This document shows positions 44,830 through 53,155 of a stretch of DNA of 64,000 nucleotides, in pieces. The position numbers and the translations under genes were made by a program. Under the pieces are notes generated by a model. It worked only from the letters and a program-made list of their open reading frames with translations. It had not been told where the DNA came from and searched no databases. This DNA comes from Streptomyces sp. R33 (GTDB lineage: Bacteria > Actinomycetota > Actinomycetes > Streptomycetales > Streptomycetaceae): the NCBI RefSeq assembly GCF_041200175.1, contig NZ_CP165727.1, positions 2,758,501-2,822,500 on the forward strand. The letters run 5' to 3'. How positions within the stretch are numbered: position 1 is the first letter of the stretch; each line of letters starts with the position of its first letter.

Positions 44830-45210
44830 TCACGCGGCTACGACATTCACCGCTTCCGCAGGCGCCTTGATGGTCACCCGCTCCGGACCACCCGCGACCG
44901 AAGTCACGGAGACCGAATTGAGCATCGGGCGGACCGGCACCGTCACCGGTTCGCTTGCCGCGGCCGACTGCGCCAGCTCAGCCAGCGACAGCTCGTCGCT
45001 GACCTCGCGCATCAGCTCGGACATCCGTACGTCCAACGCGTCGCAGATCGCGGAGAGCAGCTCGGAGGATGCCTCCTTCTGCCCCCGCTCCACCTCGGAA
45101 AGATAGCCGAGAGAAACTCGGGCGGACGAGGAGACTTCGCGCAGAGTACGGCCCTGGCGCTGGCGCTGCCGACGCAGCACGTCACCCAGCAGGCGACGGA
45201 GCAGAATCAT
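44830..45210 (-). CDS. clgR: ClgR, transcriptional activator of clp and lon genes
   Basis: 126 aa. XRE-type HTH: LRREVSS-like segment [31 protein letters not shown]. Its synteny (recA region, ftsK, pgsA, cinA) fits ClgR. The protein ends in VNVVAA; in Streptomyces ClgR, the terminal Ala-Ala marks it for ClpP degradation, so it activates its own destroyers. GGAGCC precedes ATG 45210. Confidence 0.88.
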   Translation of the reverse strand: MILLRRLLGDVLRRQRQRQGRTLREVSSSARVSLGYLSEVERGQKEASSELLSAICDALDVRMSELMREVSDELSLAELAQSAAASEPVTVPVRPMLNSVSVTSVAGGPERVTIKAPAEAVNVVAA

Positions 45211-45319
45211 CGGTGGCTCCCTCCTCTGACCGTGTAGCCGCATCCTTCACGCCCCACCGTACCGCCTCGCGCCGCGGCCGTGCGGGGAGCTATGTCGTGT
45301 TCACTCAGGGCTGCAAACA

Positions 45320-45910
45320 TCAAATCCCCCCGTTCTGTTCCGTATCCTGCCCCCGCACATTCTCGCGGAGTTCGCTCGAGAGCAGTTCGAGCACTGTCCG
45401 TGCACTCTCCCTACGGATTTCCGTACGGGAGCCGTTCAACCTCAGCGGGACGGTTTTCCTGCCCGCCGGACCCGCCACGGCGATGAAAACGGTGCCCACC
45501 GGCTGCCCGTCCTGCGGGTCCGGACCGGCCACCCCGGTGGTCGCGATCCCCCACGAAGCCCCCAGGACGCGCCGTACCCCGGTCGCCATCTCCTCCGCGA
45601 CCTGCGCGTTCACCGCCCCTTCGGCGGCCAGCAGCCCGGCGTCCACGCCCAGGAGCAGGTGCTTCAGCTCCGTCGCGTACGCCGTGACCGAGCCGCGGAA
45701 GGAGCGGGAGGCCCCGGCGACGGCCGTGAGTTCCGCGGCGACCATCCCGCCGGTCAGCGACTCGGCGACGGCGAGGGTCTGGTCACTCTCCGCAAGGAGG
45801 CGCAGCACCTCCGCAGCGATCGCGGCGGTGTCCCCGGTCCCGGCCGCCGCCCCCGCGGCGTCCGGAGCCGCCCCACCGGCCACCGGAGATTCCCCCACCG
45901 GTTGTGTCAC
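45320..45910 (-). CDS. cinA: CinA C-terminal domain protein (nicotinamide-nucleotide amidohydrolase)
   Basis: 196 aa, the stand-alone CinA_C/PncC form without the N-terminal molybdopterin-binding half. Motifs VAESLTGGMVAAELTAVAGAS, YATELKHLLLGV and IATTGVAGPDPQDGQPVGTV are conserved. Deamidates nicotinamide mononucleotide in pyridine nucleotide salvage. GTG 45910 overlaps the pgsA stop. Confidence 0.92.
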   Translation of the reverse strand: MTQPVGESPVAGGAAPDAAGAAAGTGDTAAIAAEVLRLLAESDQTLAVAESLTGGMVAAELTAVAGASRSFRGSVTAYATELKHLLLGVDAGLLAAEGAVNAQVAEEMATGVRRVLGASWGIATTGVAGPDPQDGQPVGTVFIAVAGPAGRKTVPLRLNGSRTEIRRESARTVLELLSSELRENVRGQDTEQNGGI

Positions 45911-46563
45911 CTCGCGGCCCGCTCCGCAGCCAGACCCTTGCGCCGCAGCACCACGGCCTGGCGGATGTAATCCAAACCGGTGACCAAGGTCAGCACGACG
46001 GCGACCGCCATCACCCAGAAGCGCATGGTCGCCAGGGCCCCGGTCAGTGCGAGCACGTACATCCCCACCGCCGTCCCCTGGGCCAGGGTCTTGAGCTTGC
46101 CGCCCCGGCTGGCGGGAATCACGCCGTACCTGATGACCCAGAAACGCATGAGCGTGATCCCGAGTTCCCGCCCGAGGATCAGCCCGGTCACCCACCAGGG
46201 CAGGTCGCCCAGCCAGGAGAGACAGATCAACGCCGACCCCATGATCGCCTTGTCGGCGATGGGGTCGGCGATCTTCCCGAAGTCCGTGACCAGGTTGTAC
46301 GTACGGGCCAGGTGCCCGTCGAAGATGTCCGTGATCATGGCGACGGCGAAGGCGGCCCAGGCCCACGCGCGCCACACCGGGTCGTACCCGCCGTCGGCGA
46401 GGAGGAGCAACACGAATCCCGGCACCAGGACCAGCCGGATCATCGTCAGGATGTTGGCGATGTTCCACAGGCTGGCCTGATCGACCGCCGCAGCCCCCAG
46501 CTTCGCGCCGGGCGCGGGCCGGCGGCCGGTCCCGCCCGCCGCAGATGCCGGGACTCCGGTCAT
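45907..46563 (-). CDS. pgsA: CDP-diacylglycerol-glycerol-3-phosphate phosphatidyltransferase
   Basis: 218 aa. The CDP-alcohol phosphotransferase motif is complete: D-G-x2-A-R-x8-G-x3-D-x3-D within [19 protein letters not shown] and PIAD. Several membrane helices surround it. Makes phosphatidylglycerol phosphate. Stop and start codons overlap rimO (upstream) and cinA (downstream) by ATGA/GTGA, a coupled operon. Confidence 0.93.
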   Translation of the reverse strand: MTGVPASAAGGTGRRPAPGAKLGAAAVDQASLWNIANILTMIRLVLVPGFVLLLLADGGYDPVWRAWAWAAFAVAMITDIFDGHLARTYNLVTDFGKIADPIADKAIMGSALICLSWLGDLPWWVTGLILGRELGITLMRFWVIRYGVIPASRGGKLKTLAQGTAVGMYVLALTGALATMRFWVMAVAVVLTLVTGLDYIRQAVVLRRKGLAAERAAR

Positions 46564-48056
46564 CCGGCCGCCTCCTCGAGATGCAGGGGCTCGGCCACCA
46601 GGTCCACGCCCAGCGTGCCGACCACCTTGGCCGTCACGATACGGCCGGGCACCAGGCCCGTGCTGTCCGTGAAGACGACCTGGCCATCGGTCTCGGGCGC
46701 CTGGTGCGCGGCACGCCCGTAGGCGCCGTCGCCCTCGTCGTCAACCGCCTCGACGGACTCGACGAGTACCTCCAGCATCTCCCCGATCCGCTCCTCCGCG
46801 CGCTGCGAGGTGAGCTCCTCGGCGAGCCGCTGCATGTGGGCGAGCCGCTCGGCGATCGTGTCCTCGTCCAGCTTGCCGTCGTACGTGACGGCCTCGGTGC
46901 CGTCCTCGTCGGAGTAGCCGAAGACGCCGATCGCGTCGAGCCGCGCGTGGGTGAGGAAACGCTCCAGCTCGGCGAAGTCCGACTCCTTCTCGCCGGGGAA
47001 GCCGACGATGAAGTTGGACCGGACGCCGGCCTGCGGGGCCTTGGTGCGGATGGTGTCCAGCAGCTCCAGGAACCGGTCGGTGTCACCGAAGCGGCGCATG
47101 GCGCGCAGCACGTCGGGGGCCGAGTGCTGGAAGGACAGGTCGAAGTACGGCACGACCTTGGGGGTCGAGGTCAGCACGTCGATCAGGCCGGGCCGCATCT
47201 CGGCGGGCTGCAGGTAGCTGACGCGGACGCGCTCGATGCCGTCCACCTCGGCCAGCTCGGGCAGCAGGGTCTCCAGCAGGCGGATGTCGCCGAGGTCCTT
47301 GCCGTACGAGGTGTTGTTCTCGGAGACCAGCATGATCTCCTTGACGCCCTGCTCGGCAAGCCAGCGCGTCTCGCCCAGCACGTCGCTGGGGCGGCGGGAG
47401 ATGAAGGAGCCGCGGAAGGACGGGATGGCGCAGAAGGAGCAGCGGCGGTCGCAGCCGGAGGCGAGCTTGACCGACGCGACCGGGCTCTTGTCCAGGCGGC
47501 GGCGCAGCGGCGCGCGCGGCCCGGAGGCGGGCGCGAGCCCGTCCGGCAGGTCGGCGGGGGCTTCGGCCGGCTCCTCGGCGGGCGCCGACTGGGCGTGGCC
47601 GGGCAGCGCCACCTCGGTGTCCTGGCGGGCCGCGGGGCTGATCGGGAGCAGCTTGCGCCGGTCACGCGGGGTGTGGGAGGCGTGGATGCCGCCGTTGAGG
47701 ATGGTCTGCAGGCGGTCGGAGATGTCGGCGTAGTCGTCGAAGCCGAGCACGCCGTCGGCCTCGGGCAGCGCCTCGGCGAGCTCCTTGCCGTAGCGCTCGG
47801 CCATGCAGCCGACGGCGACGACGGCCTGGGTCTTGCCGTGATCCTTGAGATCGTTGGCTTCCAGCAGGGCGTCTACGGAGTCCTTTTTGGCGGCTTCGAC
47901 GAAGCCGCAGGTGTTGACGACGGCTACGTCCGCATCGGCGGCGTCCTCGACGAGCTCCCAGCCATCCGCCGCCAAGCGGCCTGCGAGCTCCTCCGAGTCC
48001 ACCTCGTTACGGGCGCAGCCAAGAGTGACAAGGGCGACGGTACGGCGTTCGGGCAT
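46560..48056 (-). CDS. rimO: ribosomal protein S12 methylthiotransferase
   Basis: 498 aa. N-terminal cluster cysteines in [21 protein letters not shown] and VGCMAERYG; radical-SAM motif CDRRCSFC; C-terminal TRAM region. It modifies the conserved Asp of S12 near the decoding site. A Pro/Ala-rich insertion of about 50 residues lies between the two halves, ahead of [11 protein letters not shown] 48056. First gene of rimO-pgsA-cinA. Confidence 0.95.
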   Translation of the reverse strand: MPERRTVALVTLGCARNEVDSEELAGRLAADGWELVEDAADADVAVVNTCGFVEAAKKDSVDALLEANDLKDHGKTQAVVAVGCMAERYGKELAEALPEADGVLGFDDYADISDRLQTILNGGIHASHTPRDRRKLLPISPAARQDTEVALPGHAQSAPAEEPAEAPADLPDGLAPASGPRAPLRRRLDKSPVASVKLASGCDRRCSFCAIPSFRGSFISRRPSDVLGETRWLAEQGVKEIMLVSENNTSYGKDLGDIRLLETLLPELAEVDGIERVRVSYLQPAEMRPGLIDVLTSTPKVVPYFDLSFQHSAPDVLRAMRRFGDTDRFLELLDTIRTKAPQAGVRSNFIVGFPGEKESDFAELERFLTHARLDAIGVFGYSDEDGTEAVTYDGKLDEDTIAERLAHMQRLAEELTSQRAEERIGEMLEVLVESVEAVDDEGDGAYGRAAHQAPETDGQVVFTDSTGLVPGRIVTAKVVGTLGVDLVAEPLHLEEAAG

Positions 48057-48115
48057 GGACTCAAGACTACTTTGTCCAAACACCGACCCCCGCCCCAAGT
48101 CCCGGTAAACCAAGA

Positions 48116-48145
48116 TCCCCGGGGTGCGGCGCAGCACCCCGGGGA
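48116..48145 (-). terminator. terminator between the RodZ-like gene and rimO
   Basis: Perfect 12-bp stem with a 6-base loop, 26 bases beyond the stop of the RodZ-like gene. It ends that transcript, so rimO-pgsA-cinA should start from its own promoter in 48057-48115. Confidence 0.75.
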
Positions 48146-48171
48146 CCCGGAATCAAGCATTCAGCGCTATA

Positions 48172-49068
48172 TCAGCCCGCCTGTGCGGCTCCCTGGCGGG
48201 GGTCGTCCTTGGTGTATGTGAGGCGTTCCACCTGACCGGGCTGGAAATCGTCCTTGATCTCCTTGCCGTTCACGAAGAGCTTCACGACCCCGGCGTCGCC
48301 GAGGACGAGGTCGATGGATTCCTTGTCCGTGAAGGTCTTGGACTGGCCCGGGGTCAGCGTGCCGTCGAACAGCAGCCGGCCGCTGTGGTCCTTCGCCGAG
48401 ACCCAGCTCTCGCCCTCGTTGGCCGTCAGGACGACCGTGACGAGGTCCTTGGGCGCGGCGGCGATGGCACTGTCCGAGGGCTCCGGCTGGGGCGCCTTCG
48501 GGGTCTGCTGGGGCTGGGCGGCGGGCTTGCCTGCCGACTGCTTGGGTGCGGGCTGCGGGGAGGCGGAACCTTCCGCCACCGGCCGCTTGTCCTTCGCGTC
48601 GCCGCCGCCGAAAGCGGTGAAGCCCACGAAGCCGATGACGGCGACGATGGCGGCGACCATGGCCGCGGTCCAGTTGGGCCGCTGCCGCTCGGGACGGATG
48701 CGCTCGGCGTCGAACATCGGCGCGGCGGGCGTGGGCGCCGGCCGGCCGCCGTGGGCGGCGTCGTACGCGTCGACCAGGGGTTCGGGGTCGAGGTGGACGG
48801 CGCGGGCGAGCGTACGGATGTGACCGCGGGCGTATACGTCGCCGCCGCACCGCGTGAAATCGTCAGCTTCGATCGCGTGCACGATCGGGATGCGCACGCG
48901 GGTGGTGGAACTGACCTCGTCGACAGTGAGCCCGGCGGCGATCCGGGCCTTCTTCAGGGCCGTCCCGATGGACGGTCCTTCGACTGTGGGTTCGATGATG
49001 CGGTCCTCGGACCGGTCGTCGGTCGAAGGCCGCTCATCTTCGGGGGAGTTGGAGTTGCCGATGGACAC
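48172..49068 (-). CDS. RodZ-like HTH membrane protein
   Basis: 298 aa. The HTH_25 domain of RodZ is present: SIGTALKKARIAAGLTVDEVSSTTRVR and VYARGHIRTLARAVHLDP. Then a single helix (AAMVAAIVAVIGFVGFTAFG), a Pro/Gln/Lys-rich extracellular linker and a C-terminal DUF4115 domain (GESWVSAKDHSGRLLFDGTL). RodZ anchors MreB in rods; its role in streptomycetes, which grow at tips, is less clear. GTG 49068 (AAAGG upstream) is preferred over GTG 49095. Confidence 0.82.
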   Translation of the reverse strand: MSIGNSNSPEDERPSTDDRSEDRIIEPTVEGPSIGTALKKARIAAGLTVDEVSSTTRVRIPIVHAIEADDFTRCGGDVYARGHIRTLARAVHLDPEPLVDAYDAAHGGRPAPTPAAPMFDAERIRPERQRPNWTAAMVAAIVAVIGFVGFTAFGGGDAKDKRPVAEGSASPQPAPKQSAGKPAAQPQQTPKAPQPEPSDSAIAAAPKDLVTVVLTANEGESWVSAKDHSGRLLFDGTLTPGQSKTFTDKESIDLVLGDAGVVKLFVNGKEIKDDFQPGQVERLTYTKDDPRQGAAQAG

Positions 49069-49148
49069 GAGGGCGCCTTTCGAGCGTGTAGCCACCTGCT
49101 GGATGTCCAGTCTAGGGGGGTGACGAAAGGGTGGAGCAACCGGAGGGT

Positions 49149-49206
49149 GGACTTCCTACGCCATCCGAATGGCAATCCGAACAGTGCAGGAAGTCCGGGT
49201 GCTGCG
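49149..49206 (-). other. nested inverted repeat between ftsK and the RodZ-like gene
   Basis: A 9-bp outer stem (49149-49157 with 49198-49206) encloses a 5-bp inner hairpin (49160-49164 with 49169-49173). It lies 80 bases after the ftsK stop and 80 bases before the RodZ-like start. Possible terminator or structured leader RNA. Confidence 0.4.
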
Positions 49207-49285
49207 GCGGACCGGCACGGGGCACGGTGCCGCCACCTCCCTCAACTTGACGCGGACCCAAGGGAAACGGTTGCCCGCCCGAGAA

Positions 49286-52057
49286 TTACGGTTGGGTCTC
49301 TCCCCGGATGACGGCGAGGACCCCGTCCAGCTCGTCCGCCTTGACCAGCACGTCGCGTGCCTTCGACCCCTCGCTCGGCCCGACGATCCCCCGCGACTCC
49401 ATCAGGTCCATGAGCCGCCCGGCCTTCGCGAAGCCCACCCGGAGCTTGCGCTGGAGCATCGAGGTCGACCCGAACTGCGTGGAGACCACCAGCTCGGCCG
49501 CCTGGCACAGCAGGTCCAGGTCGTCGCCGATCTCCTCGTCGATCTCCTTCTTCTGCTTCTGCCCGACGGTGACGTCGTCCCGGAAGACCGGGGCCATCTG
49601 GTCCTTGCAGTGCTGCACGATCCCGGCGATCTCGTCCTCGGTGACGAAGGCGCCCTGGAGGCGGACCGGCTTGTTCGCTCCCATCGGCAGGAACAGCCCG
49701 TCCCCCTTGCCGATGAGCTTCTCGGCGCCCGGCTGGTCGAGGATGACCCGGCTGTCGGCGAGCGAGGAGGTGGCGAACGCGAGCCTCGAGGGCACGTTCG
49801 CCTTGATCAGGCCGGTGACCACGTCCACCGAGGGCCGCTGGGTGGCGAGCACCAGGTGGATGCCGGCCGCGCGGGCCAGCTGGGTGATCCGGACGATCGA
49901 GTCCTCGACGTCCCGCGGGGCCACCATCATCAGGTCGGCGAGCTCGTCGACGATCACCAGCAGGTACGGGTACGGGCTGAGCTCCCGCTCGCTGCCCGGC
50001 GGCAGTTTGATCTTGCCGTCCCGGATGGCCTGGTTGAAGTCGTCGATGTGCCGGTAGCCGAAGGCGGCCAGGTCGTCGTAGCGCAGGTCCATCTCGCGCA
50101 CGACCCACTGGAGCGCCTCGGCGGCCCGCTTGGGGTTGGTGATGATCGGCGTGATCAGGTGCGGGATGCCCTCGTACGCCGTCAGCTCGACCCGCTTGGG
50201 GTCGACGAGCACCATCCGGACGTCCTCCGGGGTGGCCCGCACCATCACCGAGGTGATCAGGCAGTTGATGCAGGAGGACTTTCCGGAGCCGGTGGCGCCG
50301 GCGACGAGCACGTGCGGCATCTTCGCGAGGTTGGCCATGACGTAGCCGCCCTCGACGTCCTTGCCGAGGGCCACCAGCATCGGGTGGTCGTCCTCGGCCG
50401 CGTCCGCCAGCCGGAGCACGTCCCCCAGGTTGACCATCTCGCGGTCGGTGTTCGGGATCTCGATGCCGACCGCCGACTTGCCGGGGATCGGGCTGATGAT
50501 CCGGACGTCCGGCGAGGCCACGGCGTACGCGATGTTCTTGGTCAGGGCGGTGATCCGCTCGACCTTGACCGCCGCGCCCAGGGTGACCTCGTACCGGGTG
50601 ACCGTCGGCCCCCGGGTGAAGCCGGTGACGTCCGCGTCCACCTTGAACTCGGTGAACACGTTGCGCAGGGAGGCGACCACGGCGTCGTTGGCGGCGCTGC
50701 GGGTCTTGCCGGGCCCGCCCTTCTCCAGCAGGTCGAGCGAGGGCAGTGCGTACGTGATGTCCCCGCGCAGCTGGAGCTGCTCGGCGCGGGGCGGCAGCGG
50801 CTGGGGCGGCGGAGGGGCTTTGGTGAGGTCCGGCACCGACAAGGTCCCGGAAGCCGCGGCCGTGGTGTCGTGCGGCGGCTCTGCCGGCTCCGGGGCGGCG
50901 GCCCTGGGACGCTCCTCCCGGGCGGGCGGCACCGGAGCGGTGATCTCCACGCCCGCGCGCTCGACGGAGATGCCGTGGGTCAGGTCGGCCACGAGCGGGG
51001 AGGGCGGCATCCCGCCGTAGACCGCCCCGTCCAGCGCGGCGGCGGCCGCGGCGGCCACGTCGACGGCGTCCATCTCCCGCTCGGCGGCCGGCCGGGCCGG
51101 GGTCCGCCGGGGGCGCCGCCGCCGGGCGAGCGCCTGCTCCTCGGCGGCATCGGCGGGATCGCGGTCGGCGGGGTCACCCGAACCGGCAGCTCCCGACCGG
51201 GCCCGCCACTGCTCGGGGTCGTGCCGGACGGCGGCGCCGTCCTCCCCGAAGCCCTCGTCGTACTGGTTCGGGGCGATGATCCCCAGCCGGATGCCGAGCC
51301 GCCGAAGCCGCTGCGGGATCGCGTTCACCGGGGTCGCCGTGACCACGAGCAGCCCGAAAACCGTGAGCAGCACCAGCATCGGCACGGCCAGCGGCGCACC
51401 CATGGTGAAGATCAGCGGCTTCGAGGCGCCCCAGCCGATCAGCCCGCCCGCGTCCTGCATGGCGGTGGTGCCCTCGTCCCGGCCCGGCGCCCCGCAGGCG
51501 ATGTGCACGAGGCCGAGCACGCCGATGACGAGCGCGGACAGACCGACGCCGATCCGGCCGTTGGCATCGGGCTGTTCGGGATGGCGGATGAAACGTACCG
51601 CCATGACGCCGAGCAGGATCGGCACGAGCAGATCCAGTCGTCCGAAGGCGCCGGTGACCAGCATGGTGACCAGATCCCCGACGGGACCGCTCAGGTTCGA
51701 CCAGGTACCGGCGGCGACGATCAGCGCGAGGGCGAGCAGCAGCAGCGCGACGCCGTCCTTGCGGTGGGCGGGGTCGAGGTTCTTGGCACCCTGGCCGATC
51801 CCGCGGAACACCGCGCCGACGGCGTGCGCACAGCCCAGCCACAGGGCGCGCACCAGCCGCACCACGCCCCCGGTCGGGGACGGCGCGGGCTTGGGCGGCA
51901 CCTTCTTGACGGGGGCGCGCCGGGGCGCCGCGGCTTTCTTCGCGGCGGGCTTGCGGGCGGGGGCCGCCTTCTTCGCCGGCGCCGTCGTCCGGCCGGTGCG
52001 GCCCTTCGCGGTGCCCGCAGTGCTCTGGGAACCCTTGCCGGACGTACGTGAGGCCAT
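49286..52057 (-). CDS. ftsK: DNA translocase FtsK
   Basis: 923 aa. A basic Lys/Ala/Pro-rich N-terminal tail (~60 residues) precedes four membrane helices (about 75-240), a long acidic/Pro-rich linker and the RecA-like motor: Walker A GATGSGKSSC, VLVDPKRVELTAYEGIPHL, Walker B VIVDELADLMMVAPRDVE. The C-terminal gamma domain for DNA-sequence reading is STSMLQRKLRVGFAKAGRL to ESRGIVGP. Clears DNA from closing septa, mainly at sporulation. Start ATG 52057. Confidence 0.95.
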   Translation of the reverse strand: MASRTSGKGSQSTAGTAKGRTGRTTAPAKKAAPARKPAAKKAAAPRRAPVKKVPPKPAPSPTGGVVRLVRALWLGCAHAVGAVFRGIGQGAKNLDPAHRKDGVALLLLALALIVAAGTWSNLSGPVGDLVTMLVTGAFGRLDLLVPILLGVMAVRFIRHPEQPDANGRIGVGLSALVIGVLGLVHIACGAPGRDEGTTAMQDAGGLIGWGASKPLIFTMGAPLAVPMLVLLTVFGLLVVTATPVNAIPQRLRRLGIRLGIIAPNQYDEGFGEDGAAVRHDPEQWRARSGAAGSGDPADRDPADAAEEQALARRRRPRRTPARPAAEREMDAVDVAAAAAAALDGAVYGGMPPSPLVADLTHGISVERAGVEITAPVPPAREERPRAAAPEPAEPPHDTTAAASGTLSVPDLTKAPPPPQPLPPRAEQLQLRGDITYALPSLDLLEKGGPGKTRSAANDAVVASLRNVFTEFKVDADVTGFTRGPTVTRYEVTLGAAVKVERITALTKNIAYAVASPDVRIISPIPGKSAVGIEIPNTDREMVNLGDVLRLADAAEDDHPMLVALGKDVEGGYVMANLAKMPHVLVAGATGSGKSSCINCLITSVMVRATPEDVRMVLVDPKRVELTAYEGIPHLITPIITNPKRAAEALQWVVREMDLRYDDLAAFGYRHIDDFNQAIRDGKIKLPPGSERELSPYPYLLVIVDELADLMMVAPRDVEDSIVRITQLARAAGIHLVLATQRPSVDVVTGLIKANVPSRLAFATSSLADSRVILDQPGAEKLIGKGDGLFLPMGANKPVRLQGAFVTEDEIAGIVQHCKDQMAPVFRDDVTVGQKQKKEIDEEIGDDLDLLCQAAELVVSTQFGSTSMLQRKLRVGFAKAGRLMDLMESRGIVGPSEGSKARDVLVKADELDGVLAVIRGETQP

Positions 52058-52200
52058 GGGGCCGAGGTTACCGGTGCGCGCGCCGGTGGACACGCGTGCC
52101 CACCCCTTCACCCGTTCGTGTCGCGTGCCGTGTCGGTGCTTTGACGCACCGCCAGACCCGGCACCGTCCGAACGGCCGGGCCGTCAGCGCCTCGACGCGC

Positions 52201-52878
52201 TCAGCTCTGCGCGGGCAGCACCGGCGCTCCCCCGCCGGTCCCGGGCTCGAGCGCATCGAGCGCCCGGCGCAGACCGGTGAGCTTGCGCTCCAGATGGGCC
52301 GCGGTCGCCACGACCGAGGCATCGGCCGATTCCTCGCCGAGCTGCTTGGTCAGGGCCTCGGCCTGTTCCTCGACCGCCGCGAGCCGCGCGGAGAGCTCGG
52401 CCAGCAGGCCGGCCGTCTCCTTGCTGTCCCCGCCCGAGCCGCCGCCCTCGAGCTGGAGGCGCAGCAGCGCCGCCTGCTCCCTGAGCTGGCAGTTCTTGGT
52501 GTACAGCTCGACGAACACCGAGACCTTGGCCCGCAGTACCCACGGGTCGAAGGGCTTGGAGATGTAGTCCACCGCGCCGGCGGCGTAACCGCGGAACGTG
52601 TGGTGCGGACCGTGGTTGATCGCGGTGAGGAAGATGATCGGGATGTCCCGGGTCCGCTCGCGCCGCTTGATGTGCGCGGCCGTCTCGAATCCGTCCATCC
52701 CGGGCATCTGCACGTCCAGCAGGATGACCGCGAAATCGTCCGTCAGCAGCGCCTTGAGCGCTTCCTCCCCCGACGACGCCCGGACCAGTGTCTGATCGAG
52801 CGCGGAGAGGATGGCCTCCAGCGCCAGCAGATTCTCCGGCCGGTCGTCGACCAGGAGGATCTTGGCCTTCTGCACCAT
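52201..52878 (-). CDS. osaB: OsaB response regulator
   Basis: 225 aa. The receiver starts MVQKAKILLVDDRPENLLAL; phospho-acceptor D55 is in VILLDVQMPGMDGF, and SKPFDPWVL closes it. There is no DNA-binding domain; after residue ~130 comes a coiled coil (LREQAALLRLQLE, LLAELSARLAAVEEQAEAL). This coiled-coil regulator beside a giant HAMP kinase is the Streptomyces osmoadaptation pair OsaAB. GGAGGACAGGG precedes ATG 52878. Separated from osaA by a strong hairpin, so it probably has its own promoter. Confidence 0.9.
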   Translation of the reverse strand: MVQKAKILLVDDRPENLLALEAILSALDQTLVRASSGEEALKALLTDDFAVILLDVQMPGMDGFETAAHIKRRERTRDIPIIFLTAINHGPHHTFRGYAAGAVDYISKPFDPWVLRAKVSVFVELYTKNCQLREQAALLRLQLEGGGSGGDSKETAGLLAELSARLAAVEEQAEALTKQLGEESADASVVATAAHLERKLTGLRRALDALEPGTGGGAPVLPAQS

Positions 52879-53056
52879 GCCCTGTCCTCCTCGCCCCGGC
52901 ATGGGGCCTCCCCGGCTCCTGGCACCGGCCTGTACGCCGGGCCCCGCCCCAGAAGAGGACGGCATCCTTACGCCGTCCGTCCTTGTGCCGGTCATCGTAG
53001 CCCCAGTCCCGAGATCGCCACACCCTGTCACCAAGATGTCACTGTGCACGAAGCAG

Positions 53057-53109
53057 AAACGGTGTGGGAGAGCAGAAGGTTCCCCGTCTCCCGCCCTTCC
53101 ACACCGTTT
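53057..53109 (-). terminator. hairpin between osaA and osaB
   Basis: 11-bp outer stem (53057-53067 with 53099-53109) plus an inner GGGAGA/TCTCCC pairing. It starts 47 bases after the osaA stop. Confidence 0.65.
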
Positions 53110-53155
53110 TCACCACAGTCAGTCAGCAATTGGTATCAGAGCGCTCTGCAGGCGC

